Positions 1-8,824 of a stretch of 64,000 bases of DNA are shown here, one piece after another (the first letter of the stretch is position 1; each line of letters begins with the position of its first letter). The notes under the pieces are model-generated. The model did not search any database. It was given only the letters and a program-made list of their open reading frames with translations, and was not told where the DNA came from. Where the stretch lies: NCBI GenBank assembly GCA_023460955.1, contig JAEWOH010000005.1, forward strand, positions 1 to 64,000. Reading direction: 5' to 3'. The DNA comes from Bacillota bacterium (GTDB lineage Bacteria; Bacillota; Clostridia; Acetivibrionales; DSM-1351). A program made the position numbers and the translations under genes.

Positions 1-135
1 CTTTTCAAAGTTCAATACTTTTTACTTCAGTTTTTCATAGATTAGTTAACACTATCACTTTTTTGAATCGTACCAAGGTTATTATCCTCATAATAGAAAA
101 ATTAAATACATTAATCAATGCGTTAAAAAGCTAAA

Positions 136-167
136 GAAAAAGAGGACAGAATTTATATCCTCTTTTT
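136..167 (-). terminator. Rho-independent terminator after the ClC gene
   Basis: A 10-bp perfect stem (AAAAAGAGGA / TCCTCTTTTT) ends in a T-run when read on the minus strand. It lies 26 bp beyond the stop codon of the ClC gene. The first 135 bases of the window show no gene that I can support. Confidence 0.75.
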
Positions 168-193
168 CCGGGTATAATTTAAATTAAAGTGAA

Positions 194-1768
194 TTACGGA
201 TTTACCAGCCTTGATAAGGCATCGTTAATTTTTGATACTCTATCACCATTGGTCAGAACTATCAAATAATCCCCTGCATTAAGTACCGTGTCTCCTTTTG
301 GTATTATTTCCTGCTCACCGCGTCTTACTGCTACTAAAAGGCAATGAGAGGGCCAATTGATATCTTTTATCGTTTTTCCGTCCAGTGTTGAACCCATACA
401 AATGACAAATTCAAGAATGGATTTGTGTTTTCTGTCCCCTATAATCTTTTCTTCTCCCTGATTTTTTAGTATCCTTTCAAGTAGTGCTTCATATATAGGT
501 TTTGAGCCTAAAAGGTCCGCCACTATGTATGCAGTTATAGCGGTTAAGGAGATAGCTAAAAGATGATTAAAAGAGCCTGTCATTTCAGTTATCAGTATTA
601 TACCTGTAATTGGAGCCCTGACAACTGCTGTAAAATAGCCGGCCATTGCCAGTATAATGAAGCTGCTAATATATGAGCTATCCAAATTGAATATATGTGT
701 TGCAGCATACCCGTATATACAGCCTATTAATGCACCTATTGACAACAAAGGCAGAAATATTCCTCCGGGTGCACCTGAACCAAAACTAACCATAGTAAAA
801 GTAAATTTTGTAAGTAGTATGACCGTTAAAAATACCAAGGTGTAATTACCGTCTGACAAAAGTTCTTCTATAAGTTCATGCCCTCCGCCCAGCACCTGCG
901 GCAATACAAATCCCAAAACTATAGATATCAGCAAAGGAATTATTATCCAATATTTTTTTGGAATTAATTTTATCCTGTTAAATAATATTTGAGTCCTTAT
1001 AATGGTTTTATTAAACAAAACCCCCATAACTCCCAATATCGCGCCTAAAATCACAATAAAAAAATATTCCTTTAGTGGCAGCACCGATAAATTATTAAGC
1101 TTAAACACCGGCTTCAGACCGAAAAAACCACTGGAAACATAATCGGCAGATAATGCTGCAGCTAAGGATGATAAAAGAACCAAAGGTGAAAAATTCTTGT
1201 GAACCTCTTCCAATGCAAACATTACCCCTGCCAATGGAGCGTTGAAGGCTGCAGCAAGACCGGCACTTGCTCCGCTTGTTATAAGATACTTTTCTTCCAG
1301 CTTTATTCTTTTAAATACCTTACTGAAGCCTTGTCCTACAGCTGCACCCAATTGAACCGATGGGCCCTCTCTGCCCAGGGACAATCCCGATCCAATTGCC
1401 AGAACTCCACCTGTAAACTTACAGATGATAACCTTCCACCAGGTCATTTTAAGCTTTCCAAGCAAAACACCTTCCACTTGAGGAATACCGCTACCGCTTA
1501 CCATAGGTTCATATTTTGTTATTTTCCCCAAGATTATTCCAATAATTATGATAACTCCTACCCAAAACGGAATCAGATAATGATGATCTGATAAAATGCT
1601 ATAAATAGATTGCAATATTAACATAGCCTTTTCCAGAGAAAACCTGTATAAGACGATTAGAAAACCGGAAAGAACTCCTATCGCTATCCCTTCGAAAACC
1701 AGTTTTAATCTGAAGCTATGCCAATGTAAAAGAGTATTAGATGTATTATGTTTGTTTTTTGATTCCAT
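194..1768 (-). CDS. ClC-family chloride channel/transporter with C-terminal TrkA-C domain
   Basis: 524-residue membrane protein of the ClC family, which moves chloride across the cytoplasmic membrane as a channel or H+/Cl- exchanger. Visible signatures are GSGIP (about residues 92-96), GREGP (132-136, carrying the gating glutamate E134) and GGIFLP (about 336), all lining the anion path in known ClCs. About ten hydrophobic segments fill residues 20-430. Residues about 450-520 form a soluble TrkA-C (RCK-C) domain, which binds ligands in other transporters. The start has GGGGGC upstream. It stands alone, with its own promoter and terminator. Family assignment is secure; whether it is a channel or an exchanger is not settled by sequence. 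Confidence 0.93.
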   Translation of the reverse strand: MESKNKHNTSNTLLHWHSFRLKLVFEGIAIGVLSGFLIVLYRFSLEKAMLILQSIYSILSDHHYLIPFWVGVIIIIGIILGKITKYEPMVSGSGIPQVEGVLLGKLKMTWWKVIICKFTGGVLAIGSGLSLGREGPSVQLGAAVGQGFSKVFKRIKLEEKYLITSGASAGLAAAFNAPLAGVMFALEEVHKNFSPLVLLSSLAAALSADYVSSGFFGLKPVFKLNNLSVLPLKEYFFIVILGAILGVMGVLFNKTIIRTQILFNRIKLIPKKYWIIIPLLISIVLGFVLPQVLGGGHELIEELLSDGNYTLVFLTVILLTKFTFTMVSFGSGAPGGIFLPLLSIGALIGCIYGYAATHIFNLDSSYISSFIILAMAGYFTAVVRAPITGIILITEMTGSFNHLLAISLTAITAYIVADLLGSKPIYEALLERILKNQGEEKIIGDRKHKSILEFVICMGSTLDGKTIKDINWPSHCLLVAVRRGEQEIIPKGDTVLNAGDYLIVLTNGDRVSKINDALSRLVNP

Positions 1769-1804
1769 TGAACTGCCCCCATTAGAATGAATTAACTAGC
1801 TGTC

Positions 1805-1833
1805 AATATATAAAGTTGGATATTGGTTTGCAA
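1805..1833 (-). promoter_or_regulatory. Sigma-A-like promoter of the ClC gene
   Basis: On the minus strand TTGCAA (1828-1833) and TATATT (1805-1810) are separated by 17 bp, about 37 bp ahead of the ClC start codon. No operator was recognised. Confidence 0.5.
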
Positions 1834-1861
1834 TTAAATTATTATATATTAGATTGTCAGT

Positions 1862-2758
1862 CTATTCAACTTTACAAGGCAGCTCAACCTGTATAGAAAG
1901 CTGTCTGCCCTGCAGAGCGGCGCTTACTTCCCCACCCATTTGCTCTGACAGCAGCTTTACTATAGAAAGGCCTAAACCTGTGGAAGCTTTGCTTCTTGCT
2001 TTATCCCCGGTATAAAAACGGTCAAAAAGTCTTGTTGCGTCAATATTTTCGGGAGAGGACACAGGATTTTCAAAGACCATTTTTCCTCTCTGAGTACCTG
2101 AAATAGTAACCTTGACATCCCCTGACGAGTGGACCGCACAATTTCTGATAAGATTCTGAATAATTCGTGTTGTTAATTCAAGGTCGGCTGTAACAAATAC
2201 CGGAGGTGCCTCTTCAAGTATAACAGCAATACCCTTGTCCTCCAAAACTGAAACGGAAGTCGCAAGGCATTCTGTAACAAGATTGGTAAGGTTAATTCTT
2301 TCAGGATTAACCTTAAGTTCTGCATTCAGAAGGTACGAATATTGAAAGAATTGTTCAATAAGATTGCCTAATTCATCAGAATACTTCTGAGCAGTTTTAA
2401 GCTTCTTCTTCTGAATTTCGGTCAGTCCATCCCTTTCCAGAAGCTGCTGATAACCTTTAACAGCTGTTAGTGGAGTCCTCAAGTCATGGGAGATATTTGC
2501 TATAAGTTCTTTAAACTTTTTTTCCTCCCTAACGCTTTCAAGACGGAGGGTCTCCTCCGCCTTCAGGCATTTGTTGATATTCGATGTGAGTTTTGTAAGC
2601 TGACGATTTATAAATTCCACACTAACCGGCTGTCTTGTATCAGTTGTCAATCGTCTGTCCAGCTGACGGTTAATACTGTGAAGCTGCCACTGGACAAGGG
2701 CTACATACGATAATAGTATAATAATTAGTAATGATAAAACTCCTACTGCCAGTGCCAC
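1862..2758 (-). CDS. Sensor histidine kinase of the peptide-defence module
   Basis: 298 residues. One membrane segment (about residues 3-24) anchors the protein, and there is essentially no extracellular loop. A HisKA domain follows with phospho-acceptor H91 in the motif NISHDLRTP, then an HATPase domain with an N-box (about 206) and a GLGLSI G-box (about 262). It should phosphorylate the response regulator at 4808-5488. The lack of a sensing loop is typical of kinases that take their signal from a partner ABC transporter, here the two genes just upstream. It is the last gene of the module, 164 bp after the permease. Confidence 0.9.
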   Translation of the reverse strand: MALAVGVLSLLIIILLSYVALVQWQLHSINRQLDRRLTTDTRQPVSVEFINRQLTKLTSNINKCLKAEETLRLESVREEKKFKELIANISHDLRTPLTAVKGYQQLLERDGLTEIQKKKLKTAQKYSDELGNLIEQFFQYSYLLNAELKVNPERINLTNLVTECLATSVSVLEDKGIAVILEEAPPVFVTADLELTTRIIQNLIRNCAVHSSGDVKVTISGTQRGKMVFENPVSSPENIDATRLFDRFYTGDKARSKASTGLGLSIVKLLSEQMGGEVSAALQGRQLSIQVELPCKVE

Positions 2759-2800
2759 CTTTACTCAGCTCCTTAAATTAATTGATGTACCTATCTAGAA

Positions 2801-2870
2801 TATTTATTTTACTGATTTATTTAAATTACTTATTTATTTATTTTACTGATTTATTTATTTTACTGATTTT
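2801..2870. repeat. AT-rich tandem repeat, about 18-34 bp spacing
   Basis: The string TATTTATTTTACTGATTTAT occurs at 2801 and 2835 and again, slightly changed, from 2852. It fills most of the gap between permease and kinase genes. No hairpin or promoter is evident. Confidence 0.7.
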
Positions 2871-2922
2871 TTATTATTCTTATTTCTACTCAACCGGAAC
2901 AGTTAATTTCCTTATACAACTG

Positions 2923-3717
2923 TTATTTTATTTCAGCTTTTCTGAATATGGCGAAGCTTATAAAAAGCATTGCAGAAATAAACACTGCACTTATAAGTAA
3001 TGCTTTAACAACATCTCCGGTACCGGAGCCTATAGTTAACAAAACATATTTACCGTCATAAGGTGTTACCGAAAAGATTTTCTTCAGTAAAGCTGAGCTC
3101 TTCAAGTTCATTAGCTGCGCAAATAATATTGTTAAACCATAATATATAACTACTACAAATACAGGTTTTCTGAGTAAAATTGCCAAAGGCATACAAATGC
3201 TTAACTGAGCTATATAAACAATTGCAAATGTAAGCATAACAAGCACAAGTTTAAATACCTCGGAGGTCTGAAGAGTCATTTTGGAACTTTCACATAATAA
3301 GTTCAGAAAGCCAAGTCCCACTTTTCCCATACTAAACTCGTTACCGGAACTTACTGCCACAGTCGTAGCTATTACATATGGCAGCAGTATAAAAGCAATT
3401 GCGAAGAAAAAGGAAAGCGCCTTGCTGACAATAATTGCTGCTCTGGTGCTTCCGCTTGTAATTGCAGCATGCACTGTTTTGTTTTCAAAATCACTGCATA
3501 TAAAAATTCCTGCTACTGCAGCACCTAAAATGCTTATCATATTCATATCAGAGAATAAAAACCCAATGCCTGTGGATTCCAAGCTTACTTTTCCTTGTGG
3601 TATCATATACGCAATAATTGTCATTGCTGCTGAACATAAAACGGTTATAATAAACAACACCTTGATAGCTGAAGATTTATACATTTTAAATATATCTGCC
3701 TGAATCATATTAAGCAT
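2923..3717 (-). CDS. ABC-2-type permease, lantibiotic-protection family
   Basis: 264 residues with about six hydrophobic segments, the size and layout of permeases that partner single ATPases in lantibiotic or bacitracin protection. The chosen ATG at 3717 overlaps the last codons of the ATPase gene and has GGGGGTGA eight bases upstream, typical of translational coupling; an earlier in-frame start at 3756 would overlap the ATPase gene by 47 bases and has no good ribosome site. Together with the ATPase it probably extrudes or shields against a membrane-active peptide; that substrate is inferred from the gene arrangement only. Confidence 0.8.
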   Translation of the reverse strand: MLNMIQADIFKMYKSSAIKVLFIITVLCSAAMTIIAYMIPQGKVSLESTGIGFLFSDMNMISILGAAVAGIFICSDFENKTVHAAITSGSTRAAIIVSKALSFFFAIAFILLPYVIATTVAVSSGNEFSMGKVGLGFLNLLCESSKMTLQTSEVFKLVLVMLTFAIVYIAQLSICMPLAILLRKPVFVVVIYYGLTILFAQLMNLKSSALLKKIFSVTPYDGKYVLLTIGSGTGDVVKALLISAVFISAMLFISFAIFRKAEIK

Positions 3718-4633
3718 TGTGGTCACCCCCGATAATAGAAATAAAGTAGTTTTCAAGTGTATCGCCCTGAATTGAAAACTCTGTTACTACAATCCCGCTG
3801 TCAGCTATAGCCTTAGCAACCTTTTCTTTTTCGTCAAGGTAATCATAAAGCTTGACCATCCTATCCGGCATTACTTTGTATTTTGTGGTGTTAAGCTGCG
3901 TTTCCAGAACACTTACTAATTTTTCAGGTTGACCACAACCGATAAGAATGTGGTGTTTGCAGCTTTCATCAAGTTCTGCCTGGGTAATGGATTGTTTTAC
4001 CTCACCGTTATGGATAATAATATAATCAGTTGCAACCTGATAAAGTTCAGGCAGGTTATGACTGGATATAAGGATTGTCATCTGTCTTTCTTCGGACAGC
4101 TTATTTATTAACTTTCTTATTTCTACTACGCCAAGCGGATCTAATCCATTTATTGGCTCATCCAGTATCAGAAGTTCCGGATCACCAAGGAGCGCTATGG
4201 CTATTCCTAACCTCTGTTTCATTCCTAAAGAGAAATTTTTTGCTTTCTTCTTTCCGGTATTGCTTAAGCCCACCAGTTCCAACAATTCCTTTTCAACGTC
4301 TGTGTTCGGATTTCCACGGATAATTCTGTGATATCTGAGATTTTCCTGCGCTGACATATAGGGTATTAAGCTTGGGTATTCTATCATCGCTCCAATACGT
4401 TTTCTCTGTTCCTGCAGTTTTTTACTGTCTGAGTCTCCAAATAATTCTATACTTCCTTCTGTCGGAAATGCCAATCCTGTTATTAAACGCATCAGTGTGG
4501 TTTTACCAGCACCGTTTTGTCCTATCAGGCCATATATTTTTCCTGCTTCCAAGGATATTGAGACCTTATTCAGTACATCCGCTCCGCCATATTTTTTATT
4601 AAGGTTGTTTGTTTTTAGTACATATTTTATCAT
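3710..4633 (-). CDS. ABC transporter ATP-binding protein, antimicrobial-peptide type
   Basis: 307 residues. Walker A is GQNGAGKTT (residues 38-46), the ABC signature reads FSLGMKQR, and Walker B is LLILDEP followed by the D-loop. The last 90 residues form an extra C-terminal region as in BcrA/SpaF-type ATPases. It powers the permease encoded immediately downstream. The gene lies 174 bp after the response regulator, and that gap contains phased GTTAAG repeats (see the site at 4714-4758). The regulator-ATPase-permease-kinase order is the usual one for inducible peptide-antibiotic resistance. Confidence 0.9.
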   Translation of the reverse strand: MIKYVLKTNNLNKKYGGADVLNKVSISLEAGKIYGLIGQNGAGKTTLMRLITGLAFPTEGSIELFGDSDSKKLQEQRKRIGAMIEYPSLIPYMSAQENLRYHRIIRGNPNTDVEKELLELVGLSNTGKKKAKNFSLGMKQRLGIAIALLGDPELLILDEPINGLDPLGVVEIRKLINKLSEERQMTILISSHNLPELYQVATDYIIIHNGEVKQSITQAELDESCKHHILIGCGQPEKLVSVLETQLNTTKYKVMPDRMVKLYDYLDEKEKVAKAIADSGIVVTEFSIQGDTLENYFISIIGGDHNA

Positions 4634-4713
4634 CTATAAATCTACCTACCTTTCTGCCGGTTATTACGTTATTAATTGCAATATCAATCTTTATATATAG
4701 TGTAGCTATTAAA

Positions 4714-4758
4714 GGTTTAGAAAAGGTTAAGTATAGGATAAAATTTGTTAAGATTTAG
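4714..4758 (-). promoter_or_regulatory. Possible response-regulator binding region ahead of the ABC genes
   Basis: On the plus strand GTTTAG (4715), GTTAAG (4726), GTTAAG (4747) and ATTTAG (4753) lie in near-helical phase, with 11 and 21 bp between the first three. OmpR-family regulators bind direct repeats of this spacing. A TATATA-like -10 stretch lies just downstream at about 4690-4700. Confidence 0.4.
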
Positions 4759-4807
4759 ATAAGAATTATCCGCAGAAGTATAAGCACTTAAATTAAGCAA
4801 GGGTATA

Positions 4808-5488
4808 CTAATCTTTATAAAGCCTGTACCCCAGTCCCCATACTGTTTCTATGTATTCTATATCCGGATTTGCTGCTTTGAGTTTACTCCTGAGATTGCT
4901 CAAATGAGTCTTTACAGAATTATCATCGCCCAAATACGTATCCTGCCATATTGTTTCGTATAAATTTGCCTTGGTAAATACCTTACCCTTGTTTTTAATC
5001 AAGAGTTCTAAAATTAAGTACTCTTTGGCTGTTAGTTCAAGCTCCAGATTATTTACGGTTATCCGTTTGGAATTTTCATCCACAACCATATCCCTGTATT
5101 GCAGGAGTTTCTCCTCTTGTCCGTGTTTTCGGAAACGTCTCAGAATGGCTCCCACCCTGGCAACTGCCTCTCCAAGATCAAAGGGTTTGGTTATGTAATC
5201 ATCAGCCCCCAGTTTTAGGAGATCAATTTTTGTTCCTATCATATCTTTCGCCGATATAATAACAACTGGTATGTCCGAAAACTCTCTAACTTCTTTTAGA
5301 ATTTCATCCCCGCTTTTATAAGGAAGCATTATGTCCAGAACAATAAGATCATAATTCTGTGTCTTAATTTCTTTTAGCCCCTCAGTGCCTGTGTAGGCTG
5401 AAGTCACATCATAGCCTGCATCCTGAAGAATTTCAGAAAGCATTTTATTTACATCTTTGTTATCTTCTACGATTAATATTTTCTCCAT
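4808..5488 (-). CDS. OmpR/PhoB-family response regulator
   Basis: 226 residues. The receiver domain has acidic E8/D9, phospho-acceptor D52 in VLDIMLP, S79 and K101 in TKPFD. A winged-helix DNA-binding domain occupies about residues 130-224, ending in the usual ETVWGLGYR motif. It is the first gene of the two-component/ABC module and should be activated by the kinase at 1862-2758. The natural target is the ABC gene pair directly downstream, where phased repeats are present. Confidence 0.93.
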   Translation of the reverse strand: MEKILIVEDNKDVNKMLSEILQDAGYDVTSAYTGTEGLKEIKTQNYDLIVLDIMLPYKSGDEILKEVREFSDIPVVIISAKDMIGTKIDLLKLGADDYITKPFDLGEAVARVGAILRRFRKHGQEEKLLQYRDMVVDENSKRITVNNLELELTAKEYLILELLIKNKGKVFTKANLYETIWQDTYLGDDNSVKTHLSNLRSKLKAANPDIEYIETVWGLGYRLYKD

Positions 5489-5554
5489 ATATATCTCCGT
5501 TAGTTAAAATGTACTTGTGTAAAAATACAGTAATTTTTCTAATTTACCACAGCC

Positions 5555-6442
5555 CTAAAAATGAATTTTCTTGCACCCTTCCCTGAAAGTAATTTTTTCT
5601 GCTGAGATAGTAAACTCTACAAGTCGGTCCACGTTATTGTTTATAAGAAGCAGTGCATGAATCTCGTACCTGCCGTTTATATAGTAGACTTCCTCATACA
5701 ACCACCAGGTTTCTTCAAGAGGATGCTCCTGCTTAATTATCTCGTAATTTTCAAACCGGATCTCTTCTATATTTGTAAAGCCTCCAGAATTATCTAGTAA
5801 AAGCACTAATTCTTCCTTGGACTGCCTTACTTCTTTAATAATACAATCGTGGAAATTGATATTTGCAAATACATATTTAGCGTCCTTTTTTAGCTTCAGT
5901 ATTTGCTTGTCATAATATTCCCTGTATCTTTCCCCTGTGGATTCTATATTCTCCCTGTTACTTTCACAAAACTTTGTAACCGCTGCTATAACGGACTTAG
6001 AAGCCATTCCCAATGCAAACACTCGACGGTCTGCTATCATATCTAAAATATCCTGAGGAAACATTTTTCCAGCTTCCTCAAGCCTGTATTGGAAACGCTT
6101 TTCAAAATTATCTGTTTCTTTGCAAACATCGTAAGTTTCACGTGTATCAAATTTTACTTTGGCAGCCTCACGATTTATGCGGTACTCTTCCTTTAGCTCA
6201 AGTATTTTATTTTCAGTTAAATCCTCGGGCAAAAAATTAGTATTCATCTCTTCCGGAAATACATCCTCAAAATTCACCGCAGCAACATCTTTTTGCAACG
6301 TAAGCCACTCATTCAGTTTTTCCTCATAAAGTCGCTGAATGTATTCCTCGGAAAAACTTTCAGCCTCTGCCGATTCTTTTAAAGTCAGATGCCCAAAAGT
6401 TTTTTGGCATAATTGGTACCACTCTTTTGTGAAGTATTTCAT
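5555..6442 (-). CDS. Uncharacterised protein resembling DUF4085
   Basis: 295 residues, charged and soluble, no signal peptide or membrane segment. The opening MKYFTKEWYQL and the overall layout match my memory of the DUF4085 family, whose members are mostly single genes of unknown function in Firmicutes. The N-terminal two thirds is helical and glutamate-rich; the last 100 residues look like beta strands (FENYEII, WWLYEEVYYINGRYEIHALL). No catalytic motif stands out. It is separated by 66 bp from the response regulator and is probably an independent unit. Confidence 0.75.
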   Translation of the reverse strand: MKYFTKEWYQLCQKTFGHLTLKESAEAESFSEEYIQRLYEEKLNEWLTLQKDVAAVNFEDVFPEEMNTNFLPEDLTENKILELKEEYRINREAAKVKFDTRETYDVCKETDNFEKRFQYRLEEAGKMFPQDILDMIADRRVFALGMASKSVIAAVTKFCESNRENIESTGERYREYYDKQILKLKKDAKYVFANINFHDCIIKEVRQSKEELVLLLDNSGGFTNIEEIRFENYEIIKQEHPLEETWWLYEEVYYINGRYEIHALLLINNNVDRLVEFTISAEKITFREGCKKIHF

Positions 6443-6565
6443 AGATCTATGTCTCCTATTGTTGATAATCCCTATAGTGGGTCATACTTTTCGTTTGTAG
6501 AACATGTTACATCATTTTAAATTATTAAGGTCTTTCACCCTAAGTTCTACTTTGCCACAAATGGT

Positions 6566-6590
6566 ACAAAAATAGCAGGTTATCCTGCTT
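6566..6590 (-). terminator. Rho-independent terminator
   Basis: Stem AGCAGG / CCTGCT with a four-base loop is followed by five T on the minus strand, ten bases past the stop of the 182-residue gene at 6600-7148. It differs from the TACCGCA-type terminators of the repeat family. Confidence 0.8.
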
Positions 6591-6599
6591 GAATTATCG

Positions 6600-7148
6600 T
6601 TATAAATTCATTTTTATATAGGCATCATTCCAAAGTTGTACTTCTATATATTTGTTTTGTTTGTTAAGTTCATTTAAGAACGAACCCACATCACTAGTAG
6701 TTTGGTATATATACATGAACAGTGCATCTTTATTGAATGGATTCATTCGTTCTTCAGAGTCCATCTTTGACATACTGTCGCCATACGTAAAGCTAATGTC
6801 AAAAGGATCAATATCCTTTAACAATATTTTTGTTATTACACCATTTTCGAACCAATGTTTTAAATAATCGCTCTCTCCTAAAACAAAGTATAATGGGTGG
6901 GAGCTTTTGGGTCTTCCGCCTATTTCAATAAATGAATTATACAGCCATTCCTCAGTACGTACTCTTTTTTCATAATAACCTTCAAAGTCTCTATCAGTAA
7001 ATCTGCTAAATGAATTAAAGGATGTACTTGCATATTGGGAGTAATTTTGGGCCAGTGAAAAAGCTTCTACTCTCGGCACACTAGTAATACTATGCATTGG
7101 TGAACATCTCTTGTCACAATAATTTGTTATATATAGCTCTTCTATCAC
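6600..7148 (-). CDS. Hypothetical protein, 182 residues
   Basis: Not recognised. Starts with GTG preceded by GGAGGG. It is soluble and rich in aromatic residues; the N-terminus holds two cysteines (CDKRC, about 11-15). The middle reads EEWLYNSFIEIGGRP and HPLYFVLGES, which suggests a mixed alpha/beta fold, but no catalytic signature can be named. The gene carries an upstream repeat module supplying a clear promoter (7208-7236) and its own separate terminator, so it behaves as a self-contained cassette at the low-coordinate end of the repeat array. Confidence 0.65.
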   Translation of the reverse strand: MIEELYITNYCDKRCSPMHSITSVPRVEAFSLAQNYSQYASTSFNSFSRFTDRDFEGYYEKRVRTEEWLYNSFIEIGGRPKSSHPLYFVLGESDYLKHWFENGVITKILLKDIDPFDISFTYGDSMSKMDSEERMNPFNKDALFMYIYQTTSDVGSFLNELNKQNKYIEVQLWNDAYIKMNL

Positions 7149-7207
7149 TTTAACCCTCCACTAATGCTATCCTGATACAACAATTCCAAATAATGTTACC
7201 ATAACTA

Positions 7208-7372
7208 ATACTATATCTGGATAATACCATAGTCAAGAATTAATCTTTTATAGTACTATTCAGTTTTAATTATGAAATGCTTATTTGAACTATACCTATG
7301 AGACGTAACCACATAAAAATATCGAGTTTATAACAACAAAAAGCGCACATCCTATTAGCAGAATGTGCGGTA
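7208..7372 (-). repeat. Intercassette terminator-promoter module 1
   Basis: Minus-strand order: hairpin CGCACAT / ATGTGCG (7344-7369) with a T-run, a spacer, a mirrored half (TACTATTCAGTT on the plus strand, from 7254), then promoter TTGACT (7231-7236)-17 bp-TAGTAT (7208-7213). It should end transcription from the gene at 7562 and start that of the gene at 6600. Confidence 0.75.
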
Positions 7373-7379
7373 ATTAATA

Positions 7380-7506
7380 TTTTTTTCAGGTCCAACAAGA
7401 TATTTTTTTATAGGAAATAGTTCTTTCTTCACAACCATTTTTTTATCAATAAATCCGCATATGGTTTAAGATTTTCTTTGTCATTAAATACAGATTGAGG
7501 AATAAC
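7380..7506 (-). pseudogene. Probable decayed coding remnant
   Basis: Between module 1 and the GNAT gene at 7562 the minus strand has two short open segments in different frames, one reading KENLKPYADLLIKK and the next VVKKELFPIKKYLVGPEKN. They meet at a run of seven A, as expected after a frameshift. The protein family is not recognised. The rest of 7149-7561 is the repeat module. Confidence 0.35.
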
Positions 7507-7561
7507 TCAATTACAATTATGCTGATACTGTATAATATATTTTATGTAGTAATATTTAATA

Positions 7562-8050
7562 CTAAAATTCCTTTTTCATTAATAACAAATGATACTCATT
7601 TTTGCCGATCATAACCATTTCGCGAGAATATTGAGTAAAACCTCTTTTTTCATAAAATGAGACAGCGGATTTATTTATTTCAAGAACCCCTAACGTCAAA
7701 GCCTTTTTTCCGTTTAACTTTGCGAAATCTTCCGCCTTATTCATAAATTTGGAACCAGCACCTAGACCTTTAGAACTCTTAAGCAGATACAATCTGTCTA
7801 TCTCTAGAAAATCCGGTTTCAAGATGTACTTCATATATCCTACAACTTTATCATCAACATAACAAAACAAAAAGTGGTTCGATACATTGTCAAGCTCTTT
7901 TTTTAAACTATGCAGGCAATACTTGTTCTTTACGTATTCCTTGACATCTTCGTTGTTAAGCAAATCAAAAAATGCTTCTACATATGCTGTTTGGCTTATC
8001 CTTTGCAATTCATTTAAGTCATTAAGATTGCAATTTCTAAAATACTCCAT
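7562..8050 (-). CDS. GNAT-family N-acetyltransferase
   Basis: 162 residues, the full length of a single GNAT domain. The acetyl-CoA pyrophosphate loop is SSKGLGAGSKF (about 93-103), followed by the helix that packs against CoA, and the C-terminal half has the usual SAVSFYEKRGF motif (about 128-138). The substrate cannot be read from sequence. It has a GGGAGGA ribosome site. It ends about 190 bp before its likely terminator, with a decayed coding remnant in between. Confidence 0.88.
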   Translation of the reverse strand: MEYFRNCNLNDLNELQRISQTAYVEAFFDLLNNEDVKEYVKNKYCLHSLKKELDNVSNHFLFCYVDDKVVGYMKYILKPDFLEIDRLYLLKSSKGLGAGSKFMNKAEDFAKLNGKKALTLGVLEINKSAVSFYEKRGFTQYSREMVMIGKNEYHLLLMKKEF

Positions 8051-8156
8051 TTATATTGTATTCCTCCCTGTATGATGTCACAGGTCTTATGTCCTGCCAA
8101 TTGCCAAGAAAAAAGAAATCATTAACTAATGTAAATAAGACATAGTTCACGAAGTA

Positions 8157-8600
8157 CTATTTACCAAGAACTATCAAGTCACCAAGTGTCTTAAATCCGT
8201 TTTTTTCATAGAATTTTTGCGATGGATAATCTTTTTCTGTGTTTAATATCATGCCATTTAAGCCTTGCTTTTTAATATCTTCTTCTATTTCTTTTAAAAA
8301 CCAGCTACCAATACCTCTACCTTGCATTTCGTAACTAACGCAAAATTCATCAATATAATATTCTAAGCCCTTTATCCATGGTTTTTTCATACCTATGCTC
8401 AGAGCTACCATCTTATCTTCATATAAAGCTGCATAACCTATAAAATAATTATTATTTAAATGATTATTAAAAAACTTTACTACTTGTTCTCTTGATTCAT
8501 AAATATCATTCCATGGTTCTTTAGTGAATGTATCAATATACAAATCCACACAATCCTCGATCAATTGTTTAGTGATTTTTATTAAATTAAATTTTTCCAT
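8157..8600 (-). CDS. GNAT-family N-acetyltransferase
   Basis: 147 residues. The acetyl-CoA loop is MQGRGIGSWF (about 93-102) and the terminal motif is SQKFYEKNGF (127-136). The insert with acidic residues (EFCVSYEMQG) before the loop is seen in aminoglycoside 6'-acetyltransferase-like members, but the substrate is unknown. The ribosome site is GGGGGA. The promoter of repeat module 2 (8640-8667) lies about 40 bp upstream. Confidence 0.88.
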   Translation of the reverse strand: MEKFNLIKITKQLIEDCVDLYIDTFTKEPWNDIYESREQVVKFFNNHLNNNYFIGYAALYEDKMVALSIGMKKPWIKGLEYYIDEFCVSYEMQGRGIGSWFLKEIEEDIKKQGLNGMILNTEKDYPSQKFYEKNGFKTLGDLIVLGK

Positions 8601-8639
8601 ATTTGCTATCCCCCATAACTTGTTATCTCTCTTTACATC

Positions 8640-8814
8640 ATAATATTATCTAATTCCAATCTATCAAATACTATTATATCAATACTTCATATGCAGTGTT
8701 TTAGGATCAAATACCGAACTGTTCAGTTTTCAATGTTCAGTTTCTTGCTGCTCTATCCCGGTTTATTACGAACAGGCAACAAAAACGCACTTTCATTTAC
8801 TGAATAATACTGTA
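8640..8814 (-). repeat. Intercassette terminator-promoter module 2
   Basis: A partly decayed copy. The terminator half (8786-8814, CGCACTTTCATTTACTGAATAATACTGTA) has lost most pairing. The mirrored half TACCGAACTGTTCAG starts at 8712. The promoter is TTGATA (8662-8667)-16 bp-TATTAT (8640-8645). It separates the genes at 8157 and 8825. Confidence 0.65.
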
Positions 8815-8824
8815 CTTAATTTGC

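Noticed and set aside
657..845. Small plus-strand frames opposite the ClC gene and similar antisense frames elsewhere
   Set aside because: They lie entirely opposite well-supported genes and lack ribosome sites or family resemblance.
8712..8760. rRNA-spacer-like motif (TTGAAAACTGAA) in some modules
   Set aside because: The stretch resembles the antiterminator-proximal sequence of Firmicutes rRNA operons, but it lies upstream of the promoter, and no rRNA or tRNA is near. Similarity is too short to use.
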